Below, piece after piece: positions 11,225-23,218 of a DNA stretch of 64,000 nucleotides (within the stretch, counting starts at the first letter, position 1; the number at the start of each line of letters is the position of its first letter). Below the pieces are notes generated by a model that was given only the letters and a program-made list of their open reading frames with translations, searched no databases and was not told where the DNA came from. The stretch spans positions 48,499,285-48,563,284 of the forward strand of contig CM028326.1 in the NCBI GenBank assembly GCA_016647705.1, read 5' to 3'. The translations under genes and the position numbers were made by a program. The stretch is from Eucommia ulmoides (taxonomy: Eukaryota; Streptophyta; Magnoliopsida; Garryales; Eucommiaceae).

Positions 11225-12399
11225 TTATTATCGCCTACTGCTAAAGAATAGATAACTGCAATAGAATATGAGATTAGTTCTATGCATAAGAATCAAGTAT
11301 GGGAACTTGTTGATCTTTCGCCTAGACAAAAATCTATTGGAAACAAATGGGTTTTAAAGACTAAACTTCAGGTAAATGGATCTATTGATAGGTACAAAGC
11401 TCATCTCGTGCCGAAAGGTTACACTCAAAAAGAGATTGTAGACTATAAGGAAACTTTTTCACCTGTTGTTAGGTTTGCGTCCATTCGCCTAATCCTAGCC
11501 ATTGTCACGAACTTAGATCTAATTTTTTTTCAAATGGATGTTAAGACTGCTTTTCTCAATGGAGAACTAGATGAGGAGATCTATATAGATCAACCTATTG
11601 GTTTTGTCTCCAAGGGACAAGAGCACAAAGTGTACAAGTTAAAACATTCTATTTATAACCTAAAACAATCATCTAGACAATGGTACCTCAAATTTCATCA
11701 AGCCATAATTACTTTTGGCTTTATCATGATTGAGAAAGATCATTATGTTTATATAAAGTGGTCAGAGAAGGGTTTTATTTTTCTTACTCTTTATGTAGAT
11801 GACATTCTATTGGCAGGAAATGACATAGGGATGATTGTCTTCACTAAAGAGTAGTTGTCATTTACTTTTGATATAAAGGACATGGGTGAATCAAATTATG
11901 TACTTGATGTTAAAATTATGAGAGACCGTTCTAAGAAACTTCTTACTTTGTCTCCAGAGACTTATACCAAGAAGGTACTTTAACGATTTCGAATGCATAA
12001 TGCTAAGCCTATAGAAACTCTTGTTGAAAAAAGTAGCACCTTGAGTCTTGATCTTTGTCCTAGAACTAATGTTGATAAAGAAGAGATGTCCCATATATCA
12101 TATGAAAGTGCAATTGGAAGCCTAACGTATTCCATGATATGTACACAGCCAGACATGTGTTATGCTATGGGGTTGGTTAGTCATTTCCAGAGCAATCCAA
12201 GAATTGTTCATTGGAAAGTAGTTAAAATGATCTTGCAGTATCTTCATGGAACCGCAAACTATATGCTTTACTATCGTGGAGGAAATATACATTTGCATGG
12301 ATATAGTGATGCAGATTGGAGTGGTGACTTGGACGAACATAAGTTGACATCAGAATATGCTTTCATACTCAACAACGGTGCTATTTTGTGGTATAGCAA
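11225..12399 (+). pseudogene. Copia B reverse transcriptase and start of RNase H (broken)
   Basis: Copia-type RT. Visible motifs are NKWVLKTKLQVNGSIDRYKA (11344-11403), QMDVKTAFLNGELDEEIYID (11531-11590), LKQSSRQWYLKFH and the catalytic LYVDDILLAGND near 11790-11825. The connection continues with TQPDMCYAMGLVSHFQSNPR (12146-12205) and the RNase H start YSDADWSGDLDEHKLTSEY (12301-12357), ending at ILWYS where element C interrupts. Stops at about 11250, 11852 and 11981 inactivate it. The domain continues at 16518. Confidence 0.85.
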
Positions 12400-14005
12400 T
12401 GTAATGACCCGGTTTCCCAAGGCCGCAACTCGGTTTCTCCCATTTATTTTTATGGAGAAGTAGACGTAAAAGATAAATCACTCTACCACCACGCTTTCGC
12501 TGTGCCATTCTGATAAAAATAATAATAGATCTGACCTCGATGTGATATTACCTAATCAAAATAATATGTACATAACTGATTGAAAATATTAACATTATAA
12601 ATTCAAAATTTTGAGATTTCACAAATCCAAAAAATTTCCATAGCAAAATTTCAAAATCTGAACCCTTATGGATCATCACCTGCCTCGACAACACTAAAAC
12701 AAAAAAAAAATATGACACCACCCTCTGGCTCTACCTAACGCTAGTAGTGGACCCGTCTCTACTTGAAGCACCTAAGACAAAATATTTTATCGGGGTACTG
12801 TATTTATAATATAAAAACAATGGATCAAATACATTTATCAAAATTCACTTTTCAAAACAAAATATAACCACACTGAACCGTATCAAAATTCACAGATATC
12901 ATCGAGATATAACAACTGAATATAAATCAACCAATCAAATAAATTTTGTGTAATAAAATACCAAAAACATATTTCCCTATTAATCATAGGATCGTTTAAT
13001 CTTAAGATCGGGAGTTATAACGGTACCGTAACCTATACAATTATGCAATCCAAGGTTGCCATCAGTGTCAGGGCCATTCAATATCTTCAATAATAGGAGC
13101 CAACACATGATATAAACCATCATATCATGATGATAATTAACATCGTCAACAACAACAACAACGTACAAGACATACCCTCTTGTCAGGTTACAACACAACA
13201 TCCTACAAGACATGTCCTTCAGTTAGGACCAACAACATCCCGCAAGACACGCCCTCCTGTCGATATCACACTATGACATAGTAGTATAATAATAAAAATC
13301 ACTTTTCACATTTAAACATTTACTTGATCCATTTAACGTTACAAAATAATCTATTTTAATAAATCTTTATTTCACACTTTAGTACAAAAATATAATTTGA
13401 CAATTTATATAGAAGACAATACACACACCTCGATATTTGAATTGTTATTATGCTATCGCCATAATACTGATGTAGTCAACGTCGCCTATGAACTTTTGCC
13501 AAGAAAGATTGAGAGAAAGAAAAAATATAGAGAGGAAGATGATTTACAGTTAGAGAGATAGTATAAAGGGAGAAAATGATCCAAAATTACACATACACAT
13601 ACACGCACATATATATATGGAAATAAAGAAAGAGAATAGGCTCTATGCCTTTTTAATTCATACATTCCTTCATTAATTAATTATTTTTTTCCCCAATGTA
13701 CACGTGTTGTACCCACTTGGGTACAACACAAATCTTTATTTGTTGCGTTATCTTCTTATGAAGACAAGACAACACACCATACCTTTATATATATATATAT
13801 ATAGTTAACTATTTGTGCAATGTACGCTCTTGAAATAAATAAAAAATTTAATTATATCCCCAAATTCTTGAAACTAAATTTTAAATATCACAATGACCCC
13901 TAAACATTTTTAAAGTAAAATTTAAAATAACACACTAAACCTAAATATTTTCTATATGATATAAAATGCACTTAAAAATATGCACATATAAGATCGAGTC
14001 TTACA
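12400..14005 (-). repeat. 3' LTR of element C (left copy)
   Basis: 1,606 bp, TG...CA. It contains short (AAC)n near 13143-13163, the hairpin TGTTGTACCC/GGGTACAACA at about 13707-13730, and a degenerate copy of the longer hairpin described at 27398-27429. The block around 13185-13290 contains repeated phrases of the kind CCYGCAAGACA, about 50 bp apart, which also occur in the other copies of this LTR. Confidence 0.8.
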
Positions 14006-14323
14006 ATCCTTCTCCTCTAAAAGAAATTTTGTCCCTAAATTTAGTTAGTTAAATGAACAGGTGCAGATATTTATTTCTCATATCGTATTCTCTTTCCCAC
14101 GTTGCTTCTTCTACTGTGTGACTGTATCATAGCACTTTCGCCAACGGAATCATTTTCGTTCGTAGTATTTGATCTTTATGATCTAGAATCTGTACAACTT
14201 AGGACTCCAAACTAACGTTTAAAACTGACCTCACAATCTCAACGATATATCTTATGGTTTACTAATGACACGACACTCTAACACCAAATCTACAGAACTT
14301 GTAACCTAAGATCTGATACCACT
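14006..14323 (-). other. Internal region of element C: polypurine tract and primer-binding site
   Basis: This is the complete interior. On the minus strand the purine tract AAGAGGAGAAGGAT-like (14006-14025) abuts the start of the 3' LTR. The primer-binding site TGGTATCAGATC (minus, 14310-14321) lies two bases from the 5' LTR. It matches the initiator-Met tRNA site except near its end. No reading frame is present between them. Confidence 0.75.
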
Positions 14324-16512
14324 TGTAACGACCTGATTTTCCAGGGCCGCTACTTGGTTTCTCTCTTTTATTTTTACGGAGAAATAGAGGTAAAAGACTA
14401 ACCACTCCACCACCATGTTTTTTTGCGCCACTCTGATAAAAATAATAATAGGTCTAACCTCAACCTGATATTATCCAATCAAAACAATATGTACTTAACT
14501 GGATGAACACCTGTCCTGATAGCTCATCCCGATCAACACCTGTCCTAATAGCCCAAAAATAAAATACAACACCACCCTCAGACTCTACCTAATGCCAGTA
14601 GTAGACTTGTCTCTATTTGGAGTACCTAAGACAAAATATTTTATCAATGCACTATCTTCATAATATAAAAATAATTTATGGATTAAGTACATTTATCAAA
14701 ATTCACTTTTCAAAACAGAATATAACCGCACTGAACCGTATCAAAATTCACAGATATTATCAAGATATGGTAACTGAATATAAATCAACTAATCAAATCA
14801 CTTTTGTATAATAAAATATCATAAACATATTTTTTTACTAGCTATAGGATCATTTCACTTCACGTTCGGGAGATAATGATACCGTAACCTATACAACTGT
14901 ACAATCTAAGGTTCTCATCAGTGTCAGGGTTATTCAATATCTCTAATGGTAGAAGCCAACATTTGGTATAAACCACCATATCATGATGATAATCATCATC
15001 GTCAACAATAACAACAACAACAACAACAATAACAACAACAACAATAATCACCAGCAAGACCTGCCATCTTAAAAGGTCACAAGAAAACGTCTTACAAGAC
15101 ATGGGCTCTTATTAGGACCAAAACATCCCGCAAGACATGCCCTTCTGTTGGGACCACAATATGGCATAGTAGTATAATAATAAAAACCACTTTTCATATT
15201 TAACCATTTACTTGATCTATTTAACGTTATAAAATAATTCATTTTAATAAATCTTTGCTTTTTACTTTAGTACAAAAATATAATTTGACAATTTATATAA
15301 AAGACTACCCTTACCTCGATATTTGAATTGGTATTATGCTATCATCGTCATACTGACGTGTCAGCATCGCCTGTAAATCTTTTGCCAAGAGGGATTGAGA
15401 GAAGAAAAGAATATAAAGAGGGAGATGATTTATAGCTAGAAAAGAGATAGTACAAAGAGATAAAATGATCCAAAATTACACACATATATATAGGTAAAGA
15501 AAGAGAGAGAATAGGCTCTATGCTTTCTTAATTCATGCATTTCTTCATTCATTAATTATTATTTTTTCCCTAATGTACACATGTTGTACCCACTTGGGTA
15601 CAACACAAATCTCTATTTGTTGTGTTGTTTTCTTGTGAAGACAACACAACATACCTTTTTCAATATACATATATACTAGCGATACCCCGTGCCTAAAGGC
15701 ACGAATGTAACCGTTGATGTCTAATTATAAATTTAACATACACATAATAACAGGTATATATTGTTTTGCTTAAATTAATGTTCCTCGATTTAGCTAGAGT
15801 TAAACCAGATTATCTTTATGTTAAAATTAATGGTCTAAAATTAAAAATGAGAAAATGTTAAGGTATAATTGCAATCAATGTCTTTATTTCCTCATCTTTA
15901 GCTAGAGCCCAAATCAAATTATCATTAAATTAAAATTAGAGGGCTAAAATATAATGAGTTAGAAAACTTTATGAGTATAATTGTAATTGATAATTATACC
16001 TCTCATGTGATTTTTTAATTTTTTTTTTTTTTCTGTTAGGGTTAATAAGGGCAAAATAGGCAATTCATTAAAAAAATAACTCAGGCAAGGGGTAGCCGTG
16101 GTAATTTCAAAAATTAGGAAGGTGTATGTGAAATATCACTATAATTGAAGGGGCGCAAATGGAATTATCCCGACGTATAACCATCTCACCTATTTCTAAG
16201 AAAGCAGTTATTCCTAAATAGCAGGGTAAATCTGAGTCATTCATTCCTTCAAAATTTATTCCGGACCGTCGAGATGTCCCAATCAGCAAAAACCTTCCTG
16301 ATTTATTAATAGATATATATTATGCAATGTACTCTCTTAAAATAAAATACAATTTTAATTGTATCCCAAATTTCTTGAAAATAAATTTTAAATATCATAA
16401 TGACCCCTAAAAGTTTTTAAAGTGAAATTTAAAATAACAAACTAGACCCAAATATTTTCTAAATGTTATAAAATGCACTTAAAAATGTGCACATGCAAGA
16501 TCGAGTCATACA
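14324..16512 (-). repeat. 5' LTR of element C (right copy)
   Basis: The same LTR as 12400-14005 but about 580 bp longer because of a separate insertion at about 15672-16318. It has an expanded AAC/AAT tract at 15003-15052 and a well-kept hairpin at 15619-15651 (TGTTGTGTTG...CAACACAACA). Confidence 0.8.
15672..16318. mobile_element. Small insertion within the C LTR, possibly Helitron-like
   Basis: Comparing the two C LTRs shows about 640 bp present only in the right one, between TA-rich flanks. It starts near ACTAGCGATACCCCGTGCC and carries a perfect 6-bp-stem hairpin, CGTGCC-TAAA-GGCACG (15688-15703). It ends near TTATTAATAGATATATAT. There is no coding sequence, no clear terminal inverted repeat and no target duplication. 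The lack of TIRs and the near-terminal hairpin suggest a non-autonomous Helitron-like element, but the diagnostic CTRR end is not clear. Confidence 0.4.
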
Positions 16513-16517
16513 AGCAA

Positions 16518-16884
16518 AAAACAATCCTACATAACACTATCCACTATGGAAGCAGAATATGTTATTTATGCTTCAGCTATTCAAGAGACTATTTGGTTAA
16601 AAAGATTTTTAGAAACTCTTGAGATAATACCACATTCTGCAAATCATGTAACCACACATTATGATAGTATGGTTGCCCTCGTATATGCCAAGGATCCTAA
16701 GTATCATGGAAAGACGAAGCATATTCAAACTCAATATCACTACATCCGAGATAGAGTCTCATATGGAGAAGTGGTACTCAAACATATTTCTAAGAGTAAA
16801 ATGGTGGTTGATTCCTTAACCAAACCTATTTCTAGAGATTTATTCCAATCTCATGTAAGGTCTTTGGGTCTTCATAGATTGTAA
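16518..16884 (+). pseudogene. Copia B RNase H, second half
   Basis: The continuation of the RNase H domain interrupted at 12399. It encodes TMEAEYVIYASAIQETIWLK (from 16543), then DPKYHGKTKHIQTQYHYIRD (16690-16750), and the polyprotein end LGLHRL followed by a stop at 16882-16884. This part is open for 112 codons and resembles the usual copia C-terminus. Confidence 0.85.
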
Positions 16885-17417
16885 AAGATATGTTTGGCTT
16901 ATTGACTTTATATATTTATACCACAATGCACATTTACAATTTCATACTTTATTTGCCTTCATAAAAAGTATGATGAATAATTTAGGATATTTTCTATAGC
17001 ACCCATTTTAACATGAAAGTAAATGTCACTAGGCTAAATAGTTGGCTACTCACACAACAACCAACCTCGATGTTGAGATGGCGTGCGAGATAAGACCTCA
17101 AAACTCTGAAGATTGAATTAGAGAATTCTTTACAATGTCGCCTTGGATGAGCCAAGATGAGGTTTATGAAAAACCAAACATGAAAGTTTTTTACACTTCA
17201 TGTAGCCTTAGAATAACCGAATGTGAGATTTTAAGTGGATACTTGAGGAGATACCAACTTGAAGTTCTCAAGTCAATCACTTATGTAGTGATTGGACTTA
17301 GATTCATATGGTAATTTAGAATGACATCCTAATTTTTTTGTGAGAATAATATCGAAGCATGTAAATCATAGTACATGTACTTTAAGACGACCACATAGGG
17401 AGTGAGAAATGGATCCT

Positions 17418-17457
<40 letters not shown>

Positions 17458-18025
17458 TCATTAATAATGATCTAATCGTGCCCTTATGACTTTGAACTGT
17501 GTTATTATTCAGATATTTGATGTTGCTACTTTAGCTTGTTATCCTATGCCCATGAATGATGTAGTCTAAATGGACATGTCTAGGAAAGCAGTCAGATAGA
17601 AGTTGAGTAACACGAGGAGCAAAGGAAAATAATTTAGCAACATATCTTGTTAAAATTGCAGTGTATAGTGCTTAATGGTGGCCACCACACATAAAGCTAT
17701 TTTTAAAAGTTATATTAAAAAATATTATATTTTGTTAAAAATAAGCACGCTACTGCAAAGGAGATTGAGCATGTTCGGAGTTCTAAACTCTAGAGGAGTT
17801 AGAAATACTTAATTTAATGTGACTAAATTAGTTTGTGGTATAGACAAATATTTTATTTTTACAGGGGATGTTGCCATGTTAGTTAGATAGAAACTTAATA
17901 TGGTGTTTTCACATTGTTTGAAGATACTCATCGATCGCACACACGACTAATCTGTATGAAAGGAGTATAATGCATGAGTTTAAAGAGATAAACACATTTG
18001 GTGTCCATTGTATCCAAGTGGAAGA
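16885..18025 (+). other. 3' non-coding region of copia B
   Basis: 1.1 kb without coding sequence, aligning with 1489-2615 in element A. It contains a (TA)n-(GA)n microsatellite at 17416-17457 that is absent from A. It ends in the purine-rich GTGGAAGA before the 3' LTR, a weakened polypurine tract. Confidence 0.65.
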
Positions 18026-18396
18026 TCTTGGATTATGGAGCGAGTCGAGTCGACTCATGGAGCGTCCACATGGGCCCCATATTTCATGGATAGTCATCAT
18101 GTGAATGGGTACATCTCTTGGTCTCAAGAATCACGTTTATTCGGTAGACACTCATTAGAACGAACACACATTTTGGAATTTTCTCTATAAATATGCATTG
18201 ATATCTCTAAGGTTTTCATTTCCATCAGATTACAGAAAATTTGAGTGGTCTTGGTTAGTGAGTATCTCAATATTATCGAAAAATACTCTAGTAGAATTTG
18301 TCTTACCGACGAGAGAAGAAACGAAAAACGGATTATAAACGAGTCTTCTGAATCCGAAAGGTACACTTCTGTTTTAATGTTTCCACATTAGTCTAC
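18026..18396 (+). repeat. 3' LTR of copia B
   Basis: 371 bp, starting TCTTGGATTATGGAG (G of the TG start changed to C) and ending about GTCTAC. It contains the probable TATA box CTATAAATATGC near 18184. It matches 7262-7634 along its whole length. Confidence 0.8.
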
Positions 18397-19160
18397 GGAG
18401 TGAACTTTGAAGTTTAAAAACTTATATTTAGCCATTCAAGATTTTTTGTTTTGTATAGATTGTACTTCCTTTGTATAGACACCGCATTTTGTCCCGCTCG
18501 CTTTTATTTTAAAATAATTTCGGGTCTAAAGTGAAAATTTGGATAAACATTAAATCAACGTTTAGAAAGACACAATTCTACCTTAGTTTACGTGGTAAAT
18601 ATTGCAAAACAAAAATAAAAAATAAAAAATCGCCAATTTAATCGAATTTCGGTATAAATAAAAGTTTCGAGTCAAATTGAAAATTTCGAAAAACTATTTT
18701 GGGACTAAAATGACAAAATTGAAAGTGTATTCTCCTTGGATATCATTTTTAATATGTTTAATTTCAATTCCCACCCTTTAGTTTGAAGAAATTTCTCCAA
18801 ACACATATTTTACGTTTTGACCCCAAAAACTTTCATTTTCGTTGATTTTATCAAATTAGCGACCAAAAATATTTTATTTTCTGAAATTGAACAATCTAAT
18901 AATATTTTGAATAGTTTAATTTCATTGTATTTTTAACCCCTTAATTTCAATAAAATCAAGAAATAAGTCTTTAATTAGACAAAGAAGTGCCCAAAGCACA
19001 AAAAATGCTACAAACACCCCTTGGGGAATAAGATGAAGCATTAGATGCTTCTTAGGAGTTGCGATAGCCAAAATTGAGCATTCACAGGTCATTTCCATAA
19101 GTGATATGCTTTGATTTTGACAAAATGGAAGATTACACATGCAATACCATAAGTATGGGG

Positions 19161-19328
19161 CATTTAGAGAGAGGCGAATGATCAAGGGGTGAGGTCCCCT
19201 GAAAAAAGGACCCCATATTTATACTACTGGTTGGCTTGTGTATTAATGCACAGGGCAACCAGTAGTATAAATATGGGGTCTTTTTTTCAGGGGACCACAC
19301 CCTTTGATCATTCTTTCCTCTCTCTAAG
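19161..19328. repeat. 168-bp near-perfect palindrome holding two facing TATA boxes
   Basis: The sequence reads the same on both strands with a few mismatches, centred at about 19244/19245. Each arm contains CCAGTAGTATAAATATGGGG (plus strand 19257-19276, minus strand 19212-19231). The right arm leads into a CT-rich stretch like a transcription start region. It can form a long hairpin or act as a divergent core promoter. Confidence 0.85.
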
Positions 19329-19912
19329 ATCAAAACTCTCTCAATTTGGTTACTCTCCAAGCATTACTCTCTAAAGCTTTACAAAATCTCACTAAAAAAG
19401 CTCCAAAAATCATCTTGAAACCCTCACACAATAAGGTCAAGAACCAAACAAGAAAAGAAAACAAACGAAGTAAAAGAATGAGAAAGAAGAAGCAATAATA
19501 AGATTACTTAGGGAAAGACATCCTCTCTCAGCAAGGTAATCTTTCCTTAACCCCTCACATATCTTTTTTGTTTGTCAAATAAAAAACCACAAGAAACCAA
19601 ACACAACACCCAAAATAAACCACTAACATAACACTAACTGCTAACTATTTACTTTTCTGCTCTGCGCCTTTCCGTGCTTTACTTTTCTGTCATTTACTTT
19701 CATGTTTTGCGCCTTTCTACGCTTTACTTTTTCCGTATTTTTTTTAGCCTAGGCCATGGACCGACACTAAGTCTCGAACCATGCCCTGGCACACTTTGTT
19801 TTAGCCTAGGCCATTGACTGGTATTAAGTCTCAACCTCGACCTAGCACCATTTTTTTTTTCTTTTTTAGCCTAGATCATGGTTTGACATTAAGTCTCAGA
19901 CTATAGACTGAC

Positions 19913-19913
<1 letters not shown>

Positions 19914-19989
<76 letters not shown>
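19914..19989. repeat. (TA)n microsatellite
   Basis: About 37 uninterrupted TA units in the gypsy LTR. Preceding it, 19744-19912 has three degenerate copies of a ~60-bp phrase beginning TTTAGCCTAGRYCATG, a short tandem repeat. Confidence 0.9.
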
Positions 19990-19991
<2 letters not shown>

Positions 19992-20130
19992 CGAGTTTTC
20001 GGACTGACATTATATATAATCTAAGTAAAGTCCCTCAGGGCTAAAAGATAGAATAGAGAAAGACCATCTATTCCTCTCGGGATAAGTGCAGCCTTCTTCA
20101 GAAACGTTTCTCCCTTCTTAGCTATGAGTA

Positions 20131-20176
<46 letters not shown>
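20131..20176. repeat. (TA)n microsatellite
   Basis: About 22 TA units in the same LTR. Confidence 0.9.
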
Positions 20177-20178
<2 letters not shown>

Positions 20179-20248
20179 CATAAATGGATTCATGTAACCG
20201 ACCCTACATAAGTAAGACAAAGGTTTACTTCTTGTTGTTGTTGTTGTT

Positions 20249-20505
20249 CTATTCCTTAAAGAAAATTAAAAAAAACTAAAAAATAAACAAAAATATAACC
20301 TTGCCCAAGCAAGTAGGTTTGGTTGGGGGTGGTATTGACAAAAACAAATATGCATTTCATTTCGTTAAAATTTTTCCTTAAACAAACAAAAGCAAAGAAA
20401 CAAAAAAGTTTTATCGAAAAGAGATTTCTTCACAACAAAGGACTTTTGCTTTACTCTAAAAAAATAAAACTTTAGTAATTATTTTTCAAGTTTCTTCTTA
20501 GAGAA

Positions 20506-20556
<51 letters not shown>

Positions 20557-20838
20557 TCCTTAAAGAAAATAGAAAAAGCTAAAAAAATAAACAAAAATAC
20601 AGCCTTGCTCGAGCAAGTGGGTTTGGTTGGTGGTGGTATTGACAAAAACAAATTTGCATTTCATTTTGTTAATATTTTTCCTTAAACAAACAAAAGCAAG
20701 AAAAAAAGAAATAAATCAATGAATGAAGAAGAAAGGGTTTTATAAAAGAGAGGTTTCTTCACAACAAAGGATTTTTACTTTACTCTAAAAAAATAAAACT
20801 TTATTAATGATTTTTCAAGTTTCTTCCTAGGGAATTTC
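20249..20838. repeat. Direct duplication of a ~270-bp block separated by (TA)n
   Basis: 20249-20511 and 20553-20838 are clearly homologous: both start ATTCCTTAAAGAAAAT, contain GGTTTGGTTG and GTGGTATTGACAAAAACAAA, and end in TTTTTCAAGTTTCTTC. A (TA)n tract (20513-20551) lies between them. The second copy carries a small insertion near 20710-20735. Confidence 0.85.
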
Positions 20839-21345
20839 AAGAAAAATATGTTTTTCAAACTTGTATTTTTTTTTTTTCTAAAAAACTTCTTAACTTTGTT
20901 TTAAAATAACAAACAAAAAAAAAAAAATCTTGTTTCCAAAAATGACTTTCAAAAAAATTAATTTTTTTTTTCAAAACACAAAATGTGCTTACCAAAGTTT
21001 TACACAAATGTTTTTTAACTTGTTTTATAAATATGTCTCTTAACTTGTTCCCATTTCTAAAAAATATTTTTTCCAAATTGTTCTTGGAAAAAAAAAAAGG
21101 CTTTTCTTAAAAAATGATTTTTTTAAAGATTTTTCCAAAACAAAGTTCTTTAAAAAAATAAAAAAATAAAAAAAAAAATGAAAGGAACCCTTTTAAAATC
21201 GTCTCTGAAAAAACTTTCTTAATTTTTTTCGGTAACGACCCAGTTTTCCAGGGTCGCCCCTCAATTTCTCTCTTTTATTTTTACAAAGAAATAGAGGTAA
21301 AAGATAAATCATTCCACCACTACGCTTCAGCGGTGCAACTATGAT

Positions 21346-21778
<433 letters not shown>

Positions 21779-22431
21779 CAACGTGACATCGACTTGATAT
21801 TAATCAACCAATAATAAATATAAACTGTCAACTAACATAAATTCTAAAATTTGCTTAACACTACAAAAGTTTGGATCACTGATTACCAACAACTGCCTTG
21901 ATTGCCCTAAAAGCAACACCACCATTTGACTCTATCTAACGCCAGTAGTGGATCCCTCTCTAATTGGAGTACCTATGACAAAATATTTTATTGGTGTAAT
22001 ATCTTCATAATATAAAAATAATTTATAAATCAAGTATATTTATCAAACGTGACTTTCTAAAACATAATATATCACACATAGAGCGGTAAAATACCACATA
22101 CATACTTCTCTATTAGCCACATGATTGTTTCGCCTCACGATCGGGAGTTTTAACGGTACTATAACCCGTATAACTATGTAATCTAGGTTTGCTATCAGTG
22201 TCTGGTCCATTTAACATCTCCAATGGTAAGAGCCAACACGTAGTACAAACCACCATATCATGATGATAATCATCATCATCGTTAGTAACAACAACAACCA
22301 CCTTTAGGACTTACCCTCTTATCAGGTCACAACACAGCGTCCTACAGAACATGCTCTCTTGTTAAAACCAATAACATCCCGCAGGACATGCCCTCCTGTC
22401 AGGATCACACTGTGGCATAGCCAGATGGTAT

Positions 22432-23070
22432 GCCTAGAGGACGGGCTAAAGATCTTCCACCCACCAACCCTTTCATTTATCAAGCCTAGTCTTTAATCCA
22501 TGCAAGATTGTTCTGTTCGTGACCACAACTTGGCAATTTGACTGAGGATGTCTGGGGCAGGCAAAGTTCATTATGTTCCCCAACTCTGCGCAAAAGGTGG
22601 TGAATAGGGAGTTGTCGAACTGAGTGTTGATGTCGGACACAATCGCTCTCAAGACCCCAAAACGGCTAACTATGCTCTTCCACGTGAAGTCGCGAATTTT
22701 TTCTTTGGTGATTCGGGCCTGAGGCTCAGCCTCGACCCAATTCGTGAAATACTCAATAGTGACGACTAGGAACTTCCTTAGCCCGGTTCCCTTAAGGAAG
22801 GGTCCGAGTAGGTCAACACCCCACTAGGCAAAGGGCCATAGGTTGGTCATCGAAACTAGCAAAGTTGGAGAGGCGTGAGGGTGTGGTGCGAATCTCTGAG
22901 GCTTATCGCATTTCTTGACAAACTCCACGGCGTTTTCAAGCATTTTGGCCCAGAAGTATCCCCAGCGAAGCAACTTGCGGGCGAGGGACCTACCCCCCGA
23001 GTGGTGCCTCAAAGTCCTTCGTGAGTCTCGCTCTGGACATACTTGGCCTCCTATGGACAGAGACATCTAG
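22432..23070 (-). pseudogene. Gypsy (Tat) integrase, truncated
   Basis: The minus strand shows the zinc-binding region GRSLARKLLRWGYFW and CDKPQRFA (about 22880-22990), the catalytic-core start GVDLLGPFLKGTG (about 22785-22825), YFTNWVEAEPQA (about 22720-22755), and TNRTILHGLKTRLDK (about 22480-22525). It ends abruptly at about 22432, where D LTR sequence resumes, so the C-terminal part is missing. Confidence 0.75.
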
Positions 23071-23218
23071 AATAGGGGCCCGAGAATGATCTCCGATGTA
23101 GAACTCTGTCAATGAGGGTGTACTAAGTTAACTTGTAACATATCCTTCTAGCCTCCACACGGTCCCCTGGAAGGGTGCCGTGCTCTAGGTACTACTTGAT
23201 TGGGTTCATCCAAGCTGC

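Larger units (their letters stand above)
12400..16512 (-). mobile_element. Element C: non-autonomous LTR element with a tiny interior (minus)
   Basis: Two directly repeated LTRs (12400-14005 and 14324-16512) surround only 318 bp. On the plus strand both LTRs start TGTAAYGACC; the left ends in CTTACA and the right in CATACA. At the left edge of the interior there is a minus-strand polypurine tract, and at the right edge a minus-strand primer-binding site, so the element runs right to left. A perfect 5-bp target duplication, AGCAA (12395-12399 and 16513-16517), marks its insertion into copia B. It has no coding capacity and must have been moved by another element's enzymes. Element D at 21231-29325 is the same family. 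Confidence 0.85.
7262..18396 (+). mobile_element. Copia element B, split by element C
   Basis: A full-structure Ty1/copia retrotransposon: 5' LTR, primer-binding site, gag, protease, integrase, reverse transcriptase, RNase H, about 1.1 kb of 3' non-coding DNA, and 3' LTR. Element C (12400-16512) inserted inside the RNase H domain with an AGCAA target duplication; removing C and one duplicate rejoins the frame. Net length is about 7 kb. The coding region has many stops, so it is inactive. No clear target duplication flanks B itself. Confidence 0.85.
18472..21230 (+). mobile_element. Gypsy-type LTR, left piece
   Basis: It starts TGTATAGACACCGCATTTTG, like the LTR end at 869, and continues as AT-rich DNA until element D begins at 21231. 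Inside are a 168-bp palindrome around a TATA box (19161-19328), three long (TA)n tracts, and a duplicated block (20249-20511 and 20553-20838). I infer that 35306-36227 is the other end of the same LTR, separated by the later insertions D and E, because that piece ends in the CGGCGACTC...GGGTGCGTCA style found in this LTR class. No target duplication was found. Confidence 0.5.

Noticed and set aside
14860-15102. Small Val/Asp-rich protein frame
   Set aside because: It is a translation of the (AAC)n and surrounding LTR sequence of element C.
18922-19374. Near-identical short proteins encoded on both strands
   Set aside because: They arise because the DNA there is a palindrome, so both strands read the same.
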